Origin: an uncultured Eubacteriales bacterium
Lineage (GTDB): Bacteria; Bacillota_A; Clostridia; Oscillospirales; Oscillospiraceae
DNA: 10,177 bases
Assembly (NCBI GenBank): GCA_949742895.1
Contig: CATJRT010000151.1
Span: 1 to 10,177 of the forward strand
Direction of reading: 5' to 3'
The notes under the pieces are model-generated. The model was not told the DNA's origin. It searched no databases and saw only the letters and a program-made list of their open reading frames with translations. Positions 1 through 6,014 of this stretch are shown here, piece after piece. Both the position numbers and the translations under genes were made by a program. Positions within the stretch are counted from its first letter, which is position 1. Each line of letters starts with the position of its first letter.

Positions 1-525
1 CAGCAGCACTGCGTCGTAGCCGATGGCGCTCCAGATGGCCACCACCGAGCAGGAGATCAGGGCCACGTTGGGGTCGGTGATCCACTTCACATTGGTGCCG
101 AAAATCTGGTTGAGCACGCCGTAATCGGCGTTGAAAATCCAGCGCCACACCATGGTGACGGCGGCGGGGGCGCACACCATAGGCATGAAGAAGATGGTGC
201 GGAAACCGCCCTTGAACTTCACCTTGGCGTTGAGCATCACCGCCACCAGCAGTGACAGGAAGATGCCCACGGGCACCGTCAGCACGCAGAACAGCAGGGT
301 GTTGCCGGTGGCCTTCCAGAAGTCTGCGTTCTGGAACATATTGATGTAGTTGTCCAGACCGATAAATTTGTAGTGGCCGAAGCCCAGGTGCTCACAGAAG
401 CTGGCCCAGATGGTCTGGATGAGGGGCCACACGTTCAGCACCACCAGGCCGATGATGGTGGGCGCCACCATAATCCAACCCCAGCGCTGCTCGCTTTTTG
501 CCGTTTTGGACATTTTTTTGTTCAT
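1..525 (-). CDS. Carbohydrate ABC transporter permease, MalF/UgpA type (C-terminus beyond the window)
   Basis: Inner-membrane subunit that would form half of the channel of a binding-protein-dependent sugar importer. The 175 visible residues read in frame to the window edge. They start MNKKMSKTAK, followed by a hydrophobic first membrane segment (about residues 16-38), a periplasmic stretch with the family-typical FIGLDNY at about 59-65, a second segment rich in Leu/Val (about 80-103), then RTIFFMP and AAVTMVWRWIF, which are characteristic of MalF/UgpA/LacF-like permeases. The EAA loop that docks the ATPase would lie beyond the edge. The start at 525 is chosen because GGAGGG sits just upstream. 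It lies 19 bp downstream of the solute-binding protein gene on the same strand, so the two are almost certainly one operon; a second permease (MalG type) is expected next. The sugar cannot be read from the sequence. Confidence 0.93.
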   Translation of the reverse strand, partial: MNKKMSKTAKSEQRWGWIMVAPTIIGLVVLNVWPLIQTIWASFCEHLGFGHYKFIGLDNYINMFQNADFWKATGNTLLFCVLTVPVGIFLSLLVAVMLNAKVKFKGGFRTIFFMPMVCAPAAVTMVWRWIFNADYGVLNQIFGTNVKWITDPNVALISCSVVAIWSAIGYDAVLL

Positions 526-544
526 GATCGTTCCCTCCTCCCGG

Positions 545-1831
545 TCAATCCTGCGTCACGTAGCTGTCCGCGATGGCCTGCATTTTGGCCAGACTCTCGT
601 CAATGTTGGAGCCGTTATACACCCGCACCATCTCGTCAGCCACGGCGGACTTCCACTTGCGGCGGGTGGCATTGTTGATGTACTGCACCACATAGTCGAA
701 CTGGTCATAGCACTGCTGCACATCCAGCATATAGTCGAACTCGTAGAATTTGGTGGACCAAGTGTCCTCCAGACCCAGATAGGCAGGGATGGCTGCGCCC
801 GACTCGCCCTGGACGCGCTGGCCCTCCTCACTGCCGAAGAAACGCAGCACATCCTTGACAATTTCCAGGTTCTTTCCCTTGGCGGCGGTGGCGTAGCACA
901 GGCCGTTAGAGATGCTGGCCCGGCCGCTGCCGCTGGCGGGGTTGGGGCAGGCGGGCAGCATAGCGATGTCCCACTTGCCCACCAGATCGGGATAGTTTTT
1001 CATGGAGCTGAGCAGATTCCAGCTTCCTTCAAAGAACATGGCACCCTGCTGGGAGAAAAACGCGGTGCCGGGGGTTGTCTCGGCAAAGTACGCCTGGTTG
1101 GGGCACCACTCGTTTTTCTGGATATCCACATAATATTTAATGGCGTCTGCGGTGGCGGGCTGAGTATACCCGGCATGGGTGTTGGTCTCCGGGTCCAGAA
1201 TGTAGCCGCCGTTCTGGTAAACGAAGTTCCAGTAGCCAAGCTGCTCGTCGTTGTAGGCCATATAACCGTACTTGCCGGTGGCGGCGTAAATCTTAGCGGA
1301 GGCGTCCATCATGTCGTCCCAGGTCCAGGTCTCGTCGGGGTAGGCCACCCCGGCCTGGTCGAACATCTCCTTGTTGTACACCAGCACGATATTGTCCTTA
1401 TCCTTGGGCACACCGTAAATCCGGCCGTCGGTGCCGCTGGAATTGCCGATGGAGATATCGGAATAGTGGTTGGCATAGTAGCTGGGGTCCTCTTCGTCAT
1501 ACAGGTCTGTCAGGTCGGCCAGTATACCGAAGTCAGCGTAATACAGAATCTGGTCGGTATGCATCCAGAAGATGTCCGGCATGGTGTTGCTCTCGCCGGC
1601 GGCCTCCAGCTTGGTCCAGTACTCGTTCCAGCTTGTAACCTGGACTTCGATGACTACATCCGGGTGCTGGGCGGTGTAGGCGTCGCACATGGCCTGCATC
1701 CCGTCCCGCTGTGCTACGTCCCAAATCTGGAAGGTCAGGTGCGTTTTGCCGTCCGCCGAACCGCACCCTGCCAGGGACAGCAGCAGCGCGGCGGCCAGAA
1801 TGGCGGCGGCAATGCGTGGTATCCGTTTCAT
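545..1831 (-). CDS. Extracellular solute-binding lipoprotein, family 1 (carbohydrate ABC transporter)
   Basis: Captures a sugar or oligosaccharide outside the cell and delivers it to the permease encoded immediately downstream. The protein has 428 residues, normal for family 1 (MalE/UgpB-like) binding proteins. It begins with a lipoprotein signal: basic MKRIPR, a hydrophobic core, and lipobox LAGC with the lipidated Cys at residue 23. The mature part opens with LTFQIWDV and has IEVQVTSWNEYWTKLEAA (about 61-78) and MPDIFWM (about 84-90), the usual N-lobe pattern in which a predicted strand is followed by 'D-I-F/W'. Later VLVYNKEMFDQAGVAYPDETWTWDD and AMFFEGSWNL match the family's C-lobe signatures. 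The start is supported by an AGGAGTGGAG ribosome site. It is the first gene of a minus-strand operon reading towards the left edge. The substrate is unknown. Confidence 0.95.
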   Translation of the reverse strand: MKRIPRIAAAILAAALLLSLAGCGSADGKTHLTFQIWDVAQRDGMQAMCDAYTAQHPDVVIEVQVTSWNEYWTKLEAAGESNTMPDIFWMHTDQILYYADFGILADLTDLYDEEDPSYYANHYSDISIGNSSGTDGRIYGVPKDKDNIVLVYNKEMFDQAGVAYPDETWTWDDMMDASAKIYAATGKYGYMAYNDEQLGYWNFVYQNGGYILDPETNTHAGYTQPATADAIKYYVDIQKNEWCPNQAYFAETTPGTAFFSQQGAMFFEGSWNLLSSMKNYPDLVGKWDIAMLPACPNPASGSGRASISNGLCYATAAKGKNLEIVKDVLRFFGSEEGQRVQGESGAAIPAYLGLEDTWSTKFYEFDYMLDVQQCYDQFDYVVQYINNATRRKWKSAVADEMVRVYNGSNIDESLAKMQAIADSYVTQD

Positions 1832-1934
1832 AACTCCACTCCTCTTCTGCTTCTTATTTCGACCCCTCGGGCCTTGCTCCTGTCATCATGATAATACCAG
1901 CTCCTCCTGTCTGTAAATGGTCGAGAATTCACGA

Positions 1935-1943
1935 AATATACCA
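1935..1943 (-). promoter_or_regulatory. Candidate extended -10 promoter for the sugar transporter operon
   Basis: Read on the minus strand this is TGGTATATT, an extended -10 element (TGn plus TATATT), about 100 bp before the start codon at 1831. There is no good -35 hexamer at the usual distance, which extended -10 promoters tolerate. An alternative lies at 1891-1917 on the same strand (TTTACA, 15 bp, TATTAT), with a short spacer. One arm of the ACGAAAT repeat overlaps the -10 box, so a regulator bound there could block transcription. This is pattern reading only. Confidence 0.3.
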
Positions 1944-2000
1944 AAATGTAATTTCAGTCTCTTTACGTGCAATTCAGGCAACATTTAGGCATATACAGAG

Positions 2001-2027
2001 AAATTTCGTTTGATTTTCACGAAATTT
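2001..2027. repeat. Palindrome with 9-bp arms, candidate operator
   Basis: AAATTTCGT at 2001-2009 and its exact complement ACGAAATTT at 2019-2027 are separated by 9 bases. The core word ACGAAAT recurs at 1931-1937, and an imperfect partner ATTTC follows at 1951-1955. There is no T-run after the arms, so this is not a terminator. Its place between divergent transport and DUF624 genes suggests an operator for a sugar-responsive regulator that is not encoded in the window. The binding protein is unknown. Confidence 0.4.
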
Positions 2028-2157
2028 GCGCATTGTTTTTGTGCATAATGATGATTCCCCCGTTGATTCCTCTGATCTTTCATCCCATTTCATACTCCAT
2101 TTCACTAAATATATCATTATGTGTACCTTGGAAGCGGCGGAGCGGCAATTTCTACGC

Positions 2158-2186
2158 TTGCGTGGAAGCGAAAGCTGTGGTATACT
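2158..2186 (+). promoter_or_regulatory. Vegetative promoter of the DUF624 gene
   Basis: TTGCGT (2158-2163), a 17-bp spacer and TATACT (2181-2186), with TG at 2178-2179 making an extended -10. This matches the sigma-A consensus and spacing well. Transcription should begin near 2193, leaving a leader of about 25 nt that contains the ribosome site GGAAGGGGGG (2201-2210). Confidence 0.6.
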
Positions 2187-2217
2187 GCCTGACAAATAAC
2201 GGAAGGGGGGAAAAGCC

Positions 2218-2889
2218 ATGCTTTTCCGAAGGAAAAATACCGAAATGACACTGGACGCTGGCGAGCCTGTTCCGCAGAAAACCGGACTGGCCCGTTTCGT
2301 AGAGATTTTGTCCACCGAGTGCGCCAGCCTGTTCAAGCTCAACCTTTTGTTTGTCGTGAGCTGCATCCCGGTGGTCACCATTCCGCCCGCCATCTTCGCC
2401 ATGACCCATGTGGTCCGCCGCATCGTGCGGGACGAACCGGCGCAGTGCTTCGTCCAATACCGCGACGCCCTTCGCACCCACTGGAAGCGGGGCTACGGGG
2501 CCTTTCTCCTCACTGTTCTGCCCCTGTGCGCGTCCAGCTATGGCGCCTGGCTCTACCTCAGCCGGGCCGCGGCCCAACCGCTGCTGTTCCTGCCCTTCCT
2601 GCCGTGCTCCACCATATTTCTGGTGACGCTGCTGTCCTCTCCGTATCTTTACTCCCTGCTCACCACCCGGCGGAGCTTCAAGGAATGTCTGCGGCTGTCG
2701 GTCATCCTGGGCGTTGGGAAGCCCCTACGGGGCCTGCTGGCGGCTGCGTTCGTCTACGGCTCGCTGGCCGCCTCCGCGCTGACCTTCCCCCTGAGTGCGG
2801 CCTACCTGCTGCTCATCGGCTTTTCCATCCCCTGCCTGCTGGGCTGTTTCTATGTGCGCACAGTGCTGGAGCAGCTTGGGGAGGCCTGA
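2218..2889 (+). CDS. DUF624 (YesL-like) integral membrane protein
   Basis: 223-residue membrane protein of unknown biochemical role, in the YesL/DUF624 family. After a charged N-terminus (MLFRRKN), it has the family's typical opening around residues 30-62: a short amphipathic stretch, then LNLLFVVSCIPVVTIPPA, where the L-x3-F-x8-P-x4-PP-type spacing is characteristic. About four more hydrophobic segments follow (roughly 94-113, 119-142, 170-190 and 192-215). DUF624 genes are commonly found next to carbohydrate ABC transporters in Firmicutes, and here the gene is divergent from one, so a part in sugar uptake or its regulation is a reasonable inference but unproven. The start is set by the ribosome site GGAAGGGGGG, 7 bp upstream of the ATG. 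No clear terminator follows; the next promoter begins 34 bp after the stop codon. Confidence 0.85.
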   Translation: MLFRRKNTEMTLDAGEPVPQKTGLARFVEILSTECASLFKLNLLFVVSCIPVVTIPPAIFAMTHVVRRIVRDEPAQCFVQYRDALRTHWKRGYGAFLLTVLPLCASSYGAWLYLSRAAAQPLLFLPFLPCSTIFLVTLLSSPYLYSLLTTRRSFKECLRLSVILGVGKPLRGLLAAAFVYGSLAASALTFPLSAAYLLLIGFSIPCLLGCFYVRTVLEQLGEA

Positions 2890-2922
2890 TCCCTCCTCCG
2901 GATGGAGCACACAAAAAATTTC

Positions 2923-2951
2923 TTGCCTTTTCCATTTTAATGTGCTATAGT
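2923..2951 (+). promoter_or_regulatory. Vegetative promoter of the thi operon
   Basis: TTGCCT (2923-2928), a 17-bp spacer and TATAGT (2946-2951) give a good sigma-A-type promoter. It lies about 30 bp ahead of the TPP riboswitch, so transcription would begin near 2958 and include the whole aptamer. Confidence 0.65.
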
Positions 2952-2980
2952 CTGGGCAGGGCAAAAGACAAGTTAATAGC

Positions 2981-3064
2981 CAGGGGGGGCTGCCGCGCAG
3001 CCTGAGATTAAGGTGTAAGACCTTTGACCCTTCGAACCTGTTGGGTAATGCCAGCGTAGGGAGT
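2981..3064 (+). ncRNA. TPP riboswitch (THI element)
   Basis: The conserved TPP aptamer landmarks appear in order. There is a GGGG run (about 2983-2987) that can pair with ACCC (3027-3030). A helix follows, GGCTGC (2988-2993) with GCAGCC (2997-3002), running directly into the pyrimidine-binding CTGAGA motif (3002-3007). A small optional hairpin, AGGT/ACCT, lies at 3011-3023. Then come GAACCTG (3034-3040) and the highly conserved GGGTAATGCCAGCGTAGGGA (3043-3062), which forms the pyrophosphate-sensing half. In bacteria this class binds thiamine pyrophosphate and switches off thiamine genes. An intrinsic terminator follows at once, so control is by transcription attenuation of the five-feature operon downstream. 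Confidence 0.96.
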
Positions 3065-3068
3065 TTTG

Positions 3069-3082
3069 ACTGAGGAATCAGT
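3069..3082 (+). promoter_or_regulatory. Candidate antiterminator hairpin of the TPP switch
   Basis: ACTGA (3069-3073) and TCAGT (3078-3082) can pair around a GGAA tetraloop. This uses bases 3078-3081, which also belong to the outer left arm of the terminator (3075-3090), so the two folds exclude each other. It directly follows the 3' end of the aptamer, where it could respond to ligand. Formation in vivo is inferred. Confidence 0.4.
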
Positions 3083-3129
3083 GCATCCGTTTGGCATGGC
3101 TTGACGGATGTCCTGATTCTTTATTTTTT
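3075..3129 (+). terminator. Riboswitch-controlled intrinsic terminator
   Basis: GAATCAG (3075-3081) pairs with CTGATTC (3113-3119), and CATCCGT (3084-3090) pairs with ACGGATG (3104-3110), with a 2x2 internal loop between and a 13-nt apical loop. A T-rich tract (3120-3129) follows, then the ribosome site of the first gene. It is placed to stop transcription before the thi genes when TPP is bound. Confidence 0.88.
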
Positions 3130-3141
3130 GGAGGTATCATC

Positions 3142-3441
3142 ATGAAAGCAAGCATCGCGATCCAGATCGAACCCAACCAGCAGGACGACTACGAGGCCGT
3201 GCGCATCGTGGATGAGGTCATCGACTACATCCGCTCCACCGGCCTGCATTACTATGTCGGCCCCAGCGAGACGTCCATCGAGGGGGACAACCTGCACCAG
3301 CTCATCGAAATCCTGGAGAACTGTATGTACGTGGGCGCCAAAGCGGGCGCGGCCAAGGTGTCCGGCTATGTCAAGCTGGTCTACAAGCCCGAGGGCCAGG
3401 TGCTGACCATTGATGAAAAGGTCACGAAGCATCACCAATAA
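3142..3441 (+). CDS. Thiamine-binding protein, MTH1187/YkoF family (DUF77)
   Basis: Small soluble protein of 99 residues in the MTH1187/YqgV family, related to the thiamine-binding halves of YkoF. It opens MKASIAIQIEP, has a long helix region with VDEVIDYIRSTGLHYYVGP (about 23-41), then ETSIEGD and a second helix LHQLIEILENC, the ferredoxin-like fold pattern of this family. Members are thought to bind thiamine or its pyrimidine moiety in the cytoplasm. The start is chosen at 3142 because GGAGG (3130-3134) lies 7 bases ahead and the upstream frame would run through the terminator hairpin. It is the first gene after a TPP riboswitch, which supports a thiamine role independently of homology. Its 3' end overlaps the next gene by 29 bp in another frame, implying coupled translation. 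Confidence 0.9.
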   Translation: MKASIAIQIEPNQQDDYEAVRIVDEVIDYIRSTGLHYYVGPSETSIEGDNLHQLIEILENCMYVGAKAGAAKVSGYVKLVYKPEGQVLTIDEKVTKHHQ

Positions 3442-4192
3442 GCTGCCCGCCCTGGGTGCGCTGGCGGTAGTCGCCGCCATCTGGCTGGGGGTGAGCGAGG
3501 GCGGACTGGTGCCCGAATTCATGCTGCCCTCCCCCGTCCAGGTGTGGCGGGCCCTGACCGGGGATTTCCCCGTCCTCATGGCCAACGCACGGGTCACGCT
3601 GCTGGAAGCGGCGCTGGGCCTGGCCATCGGCATCGCCGTAGCGCTGGTCCTGGCCACCCTCATGCACCGGGTGCGGCTGCTCTACCGGGCGCTGTACCCC
3701 CTGCTGGTCATCACCCAGACCATCCCCACCATCGCCATCGCACCCTTGCTGGTGCTGTGGATGGGCTTCGGCATGGCCCCCAAGGTGACGCTGGTGGCGC
3801 TGACCACCTTTTTCCCCATCGCCGTGAGCCTGCTGGACGGCTATGCCGCCACGGACAAAGCCGCCGCCGGCCTGCTGCACTCCATGGGGGCAAACCGTTG
3901 GCAGCTCTTCCTCCACCTGGAATTTCCCTCCGCCCTGAGCCACTTTTTTTCCGGACTGCGGGTATCGGTGTCCTACGCAGTGGTGGGCGCGGTGATCTCC
4001 GAGTGGCTGGGCGGCTTTGAAGGACTGGGCGTTTACATGACCCGGGTCAAGAAAGCCTACGCTTTCGACAAGATGTTTGCCGTCATCATCGTCATCGTGG
4101 CCGTCAGCCTGTTGCTGATGCTGTTGGTGACGGTGCTGCGCCGGCTTGCCATGCCCTGGGAGCGGTACGAAAAAATTGAAAGGAATGACTGA
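3413..4192 (+). CDS. thiX: ABC transporter permease for thiamine precursor (ThiX-like)
   Basis: Inner-membrane permease of 259 residues, the usual length for the SsuC/TauC/ThiX class. Hydrophobic segments lie at about 11-29, 62-84, 92-115, 122-142, 185-200 and 221-243. The first is followed by the class signature PEFMLPSPVQVW (34-45). The cytoplasmic loop that docks on the ATPase (EAA-type) is at about 150-177, with the conserved Gly in SMGANRWQLF and the Pro in LEFPSAL. It is assigned to pyrimidine/thiamine-precursor uptake from the TPP riboswitch, the thiamine-binding protein before it and the ThiY-like binding protein after it. ATG 3413 is preferred to the adjoining TTG at 3410. The ribosome site is weak (AGGTG about 11 bp upstream), in keeping with coupling to the overlapping upstream gene. 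The specific substrate is inferred. Confidence 0.88.
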   Translation: MKRSRSITNKLPALGALAVVAAIWLGVSEGGLVPEFMLPSPVQVWRALTGDFPVLMANARVTLLEAALGLAIGIAVALVLATLMHRVRLLYRALYPLLVITQTIPTIAIAPLLVLWMGFGMAPKVTLVALTTFFPIAVSLLDGYAATDKAAAGLLHSMGANRWQLFLHLEFPSALSHFFSGLRVSVSYAVVGAVISEWLGGFEGLGVYMTRVKKAYAFDKMFAVIIVIVAVSLLLMLLVTVLRRLAMPWERYEKIERND

Positions 4193-4196
4193 TTTG
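4179..4196 (+). promoter_or_regulatory. Ribosome site pointing to an alternative TTG start for thiY
   Basis: AAAGGA (4179-4184) directly abuts the ATG at 4185, leaving no spacer, but stands 9 nt ahead of TTG 4194 in the same frame. The TTG start would give a signal peptide opening directly with basic residues. ATG 4185 overlaps the thiX stop codon, so reinitiation by coupled ribosomes could also explain it. Confidence 0.4.
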
Positions 4197-5207
4197 CGAT
4201 ATATCAGAAGGCTGGGCGCGGCGGCACTGGCGCTGCTGCTGGCCCTTGCCCTGTGCGCCTGCGGGGAAAAGGCCCTGGACAAAGATGAGTTGACCGCCGT
4301 CATCATCTGTCTGGACTGGACCCCCAACACCAACCACACCGGCCTGTTCGTGGCCGCCGCCAAGGGATATTTTGAGGATGAGGGGCTGAACGTCTCCATC
4401 GTGCAGCCCCCGGAGGACGGCGCCGCCGCCCTGTGCGCCGCGGGGCAGGCCCAGTTCGCCGTCACCGTGCAGGACAATCTCGCCGCCGCCTTCGCCCGGG
4501 AGAACCCTCTGGGCGTCACCGCCGTGGCAACGCTACTCCAGCACAACACCTCTGGCATCATTTCCCGGGCTGGGGAGGGACTGGACGTCCCCGCCGGATT
4601 GGTGGGGAAGCGCTACTCCACCTACAATGGCGTCATCGAGCTGGCCATCATAAAGCAGGTGGTGGAGGCGGACGGCGGGGACTTCTCCAACGTGGAGCTG
4701 ATTCCCTACACCCTGGAGGACGAGGCGGGCGCGCTGCGGGAGGGTCTCACCGACTCCATCTGGGTGTATTACGGCTGGGGCGGCATCCAGGCCCAGCAGG
4801 CCGGGCTGGACTTCGACTACTTCTACTTCAAGGATATCGACCCGGTGTTCGACTATTACACCCCCCTCATCATCGCCAACAACGGCTTCCTCAGCGAGCA
4901 TCCCGACACAGCCAGGGCCTTCCTGTCCGCCGCCGCCAAGGGCTATGAGTACGCCATCGAGCACCCGGAGGAGGCCGCGCAGATCCTCATAGATGGGGAT
5001 ACCACCGGCTCCCTGGCGGGCAGCAGCGAGCTGGTCACCGAGAGTCAGAAGTGGATGGCCGGCCAGTACAAGGCGGAGGTGGACCGCTGGGGCTACATCG
5101 ACCCTCAGCGCTGGAATGCCTTCTACAACTGGCTGAACGACAACGGCCTGGTGGATATGCCCATCCCGGAGAATACCGGCTTCTCCAACGACTATCTGCC
5201 CCAATGA
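4185..5207 (+). CDS. thiY: Thiamine-pyrimidine-precursor-binding lipoprotein (ThiY/THI5-like)
   Basis: Solute-binding lipoprotein of 340 residues, NMT1/THI5-like. It has a basic N-terminus (RYIRR), a hydrophobic core and a lipobox-like LCAC with the likely lipidated Cys at 26. The hallmark is LDWTPNTNHTGLFVA at 43-57, typical of ThiY proteins that bind formylated aminopyrimidine, followed by AKGYFEDEGLNV and AAGQAQFAVT. The YSTYNGVIELAIIK region (144-157) and the aromatic YYGWGG (195-200) belong to the ligand-binding lobe. It lacks the Cys-rich motif of the yeast THI5 synthase, so it is a binder, not an enzyme. It overlaps thiX by 8 bp. Start choice is open: ATG 4185 has no usable ribosome site, whereas AAAGGA at 4179-4184 is correctly spaced (9 nt) for an in-frame TTG at 4194, which would remove three residues. 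Confidence 0.9.
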   Translation: MTDLRYIRRLGAAALALLLALALCACGEKALDKDELTAVIICLDWTPNTNHTGLFVAAAKGYFEDEGLNVSIVQPPEDGAAALCAAGQAQFAVTVQDNLAAAFARENPLGVTAVATLLQHNTSGIISRAGEGLDVPAGLVGKRYSTYNGVIELAIIKQVVEADGGDFSNVELIPYTLEDEAGALREGLTDSIWVYYGWGGIQAQQAGLDFDYFYFKDIDPVFDYYTPLIIANNGFLSEHPDTARAFLSAAAKGYEYAIEHPEEAAQILIDGDTTGSLAGSSELVTESQKWMAGQYKAEVDRWGYIDPQRWNAFYNWLNDNGLVDMPIPENTGFSNDYLPQ

Positions 5208-5962
5208 GCGGGCCGGACGCCGCCCCGGCGCTTGCCGCCCAGCATATCACCAAGTCCTATGACGGACGGACCATCCTGCGAGACGTTTCCATCCGCCTGG
5301 AGCAGGGGGATCTGGTGTGCCTTCTGGGGGTGAGCGGCGCAGGCAAAACCACCCTGTTCCACACCCTGTCCGGCCTGGAAACGCCGGACGGGGGCCGGGT
5401 GCTGCTCAGCGGTGAGGACGTCACCGGCAGGCCGGGGAAGATCAGCTATATGCTCCAAAAGGACCTGCTGCTCCCCCACAAGAGGATGGCAGACAATGTG
5501 GCCCTGCCCTTGGTGCTCCGGGGGGAAAAGCCCCGGGCCGCCCGGGAGAAGGCAGCAGGCTGGTTTGCCCAGTTCGGCCTGGAGGGGACTGAAAATCTGT
5601 GGCCCGCACAGCTCTCCGGCGGGATGCGCCAGCGGGCGGCACTGCTGCGCACCTTTTTGGGGTCCCAGGGGGTGGTGCTGCTGGACGAGCCCTTTTCCGC
5701 CTTGGATGCGCTGACCAAGCGGGAGATCCACCGCTGGTACATGGGGATGATGGACCGGCTGAAGCTGACCACGCTGTTCATCACCCACGACATCGACGAG
5801 GCCGTGCTGCTCTCCGACCGGATCTACATCCTCTCGGGAAGCCCCGGCCACATTGCGGCGGAGCTGACGGTGGAGCCCCCCCGGCCGCGGGACCTGTCCT
5901 TCTCCCTCAGCGGACAGTTCCTGTCCTGCAAAAAGCAGATCCTGTCACTTCTGGAATCATAA
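5204..5962 (+). CDS. thiZ: ABC transporter ATP-binding protein (ThiZ-like)
   Basis: Cytoplasmic ATPase of 252 residues that would power the ThiX/ThiY importer. All the catalytic motifs are present: Walker A GVSGAGKT (42-49), Q-loop Gln 85 in MLQKD, signature LSGGMRQR (138-145), Walker B VVLLDEP (157-163), D-loop SALD (165-168) and switch His 195 in FITHD. Its sequence is closest in pattern to the SsuB/TauB/ThiZ class of nitrate/sulfonate/pyrimidine transporters, and it lacks the C-terminal regulatory domain of sugar ATPases such as MalK. It overlaps thiY by 4 bp (ATGA), with no good ribosome site of its own, so translation should be coupled. It ends at a terminator hairpin that begins within its stop codon and closes the operon. 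Confidence 0.92.
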   Translation: MSGPDAAPALAAQHITKSYDGRTILRDVSIRLEQGDLVCLLGVSGAGKTTLFHTLSGLETPDGGRVLLSGEDVTGRPGKISYMLQKDLLLPHKRMADNVALPLVLRGEKPRAAREKAAGWFAQFGLEGTENLWPAQLSGGMRQRAALLRTFLGSQGVVLLDEPFSALDALTKREIHRWYMGMMDRLKLTTLFITHDIDEAVLLSDRIYILSGSPGHIAAELTVEPPRPRDLSFSLSGQFLSCKKQILSLLES

Positions 5963-6004
5963 ACAAACCGGGAGACGTGCGCAGCGCGTCTCCTGGTTTG
6001 TTTT
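5961..6004. terminator. Bidirectional intrinsic terminator between thiZ and recG
   Basis: AAACAAACC (5961-5969) pairs with GGTTTGTTT (5995-6003), and GGAGACG (5971-5977) pairs with CGTCTCC (5987-5993), with a G-T pair between the two and a 9-nt loop. T-rich tails exist on both strands. The left arm starts inside the thiZ stop codon, and the right arm ends 11 bp from the recG stop codon, so it can serve both convergent genes. Confidence 0.9.
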
Positions 6005-6014
6005 GCTCATTTGC

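Larger units (their letters stand above)
1832..2217. other. AT-rich divergent intergenic control region
   Basis: 386 bp between the solute-binding protein gene (minus) and the DUF624 gene (plus), clearly richer in A/T than the flanking genes. It holds candidate promoters in both directions, a palindrome at 2001-2027, and repeated ACGAAAT/ATTTCGT words at 1931-1937, 2003-2009 and 2019-2025. I see no convincing coding sequence: the open frames here lack ribosome sites and overlap the promoter of the DUF624 gene. The middle part (about 2040-2150) shows nothing I can name. Confidence 0.7.

Noticed and set aside
410..1891. 493-residue open frame on the plus strand
   Set aside because: It lies opposite the solute-binding protein gene, has no family signature or ribosome site, and is explained by GC-rich antisense codon structure.
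1967..2248. 93-residue plus-strand frame in the divergent intergenic region
   Set aside because: It has no ribosome site, runs through the palindrome and the DUF624 promoter, and overlaps the DUF624 start in another frame.
2890..2922. Possible terminator after the DUF624 gene
   Set aside because: Only a 4-bp CTCC/GGAG stem without a T-run at its base is present, too weak to call.
3091..3141. Upstream extension of the thiamine-binding protein
   Set aside because: It would start inside the terminator loop, and GGAGG at 3130-3134 fixes the start at ATG 3142.
3422..4561. 379-residue minus-strand frame opposite the ThiX/ThiY genes
   Set aside because: Its composition is typical of antisense GC-rich DNA (Gln/His/Gly-rich), and a complete operon with recognised families lies on the other strand.
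4185..5207. THI5-type pyrimidine synthase
   Set aside because: A lipoprotein signal and an adjacent permease and ATPase are present, and the Cys-rich iron motif of THI5 is absent, so it is a transporter binding protein.
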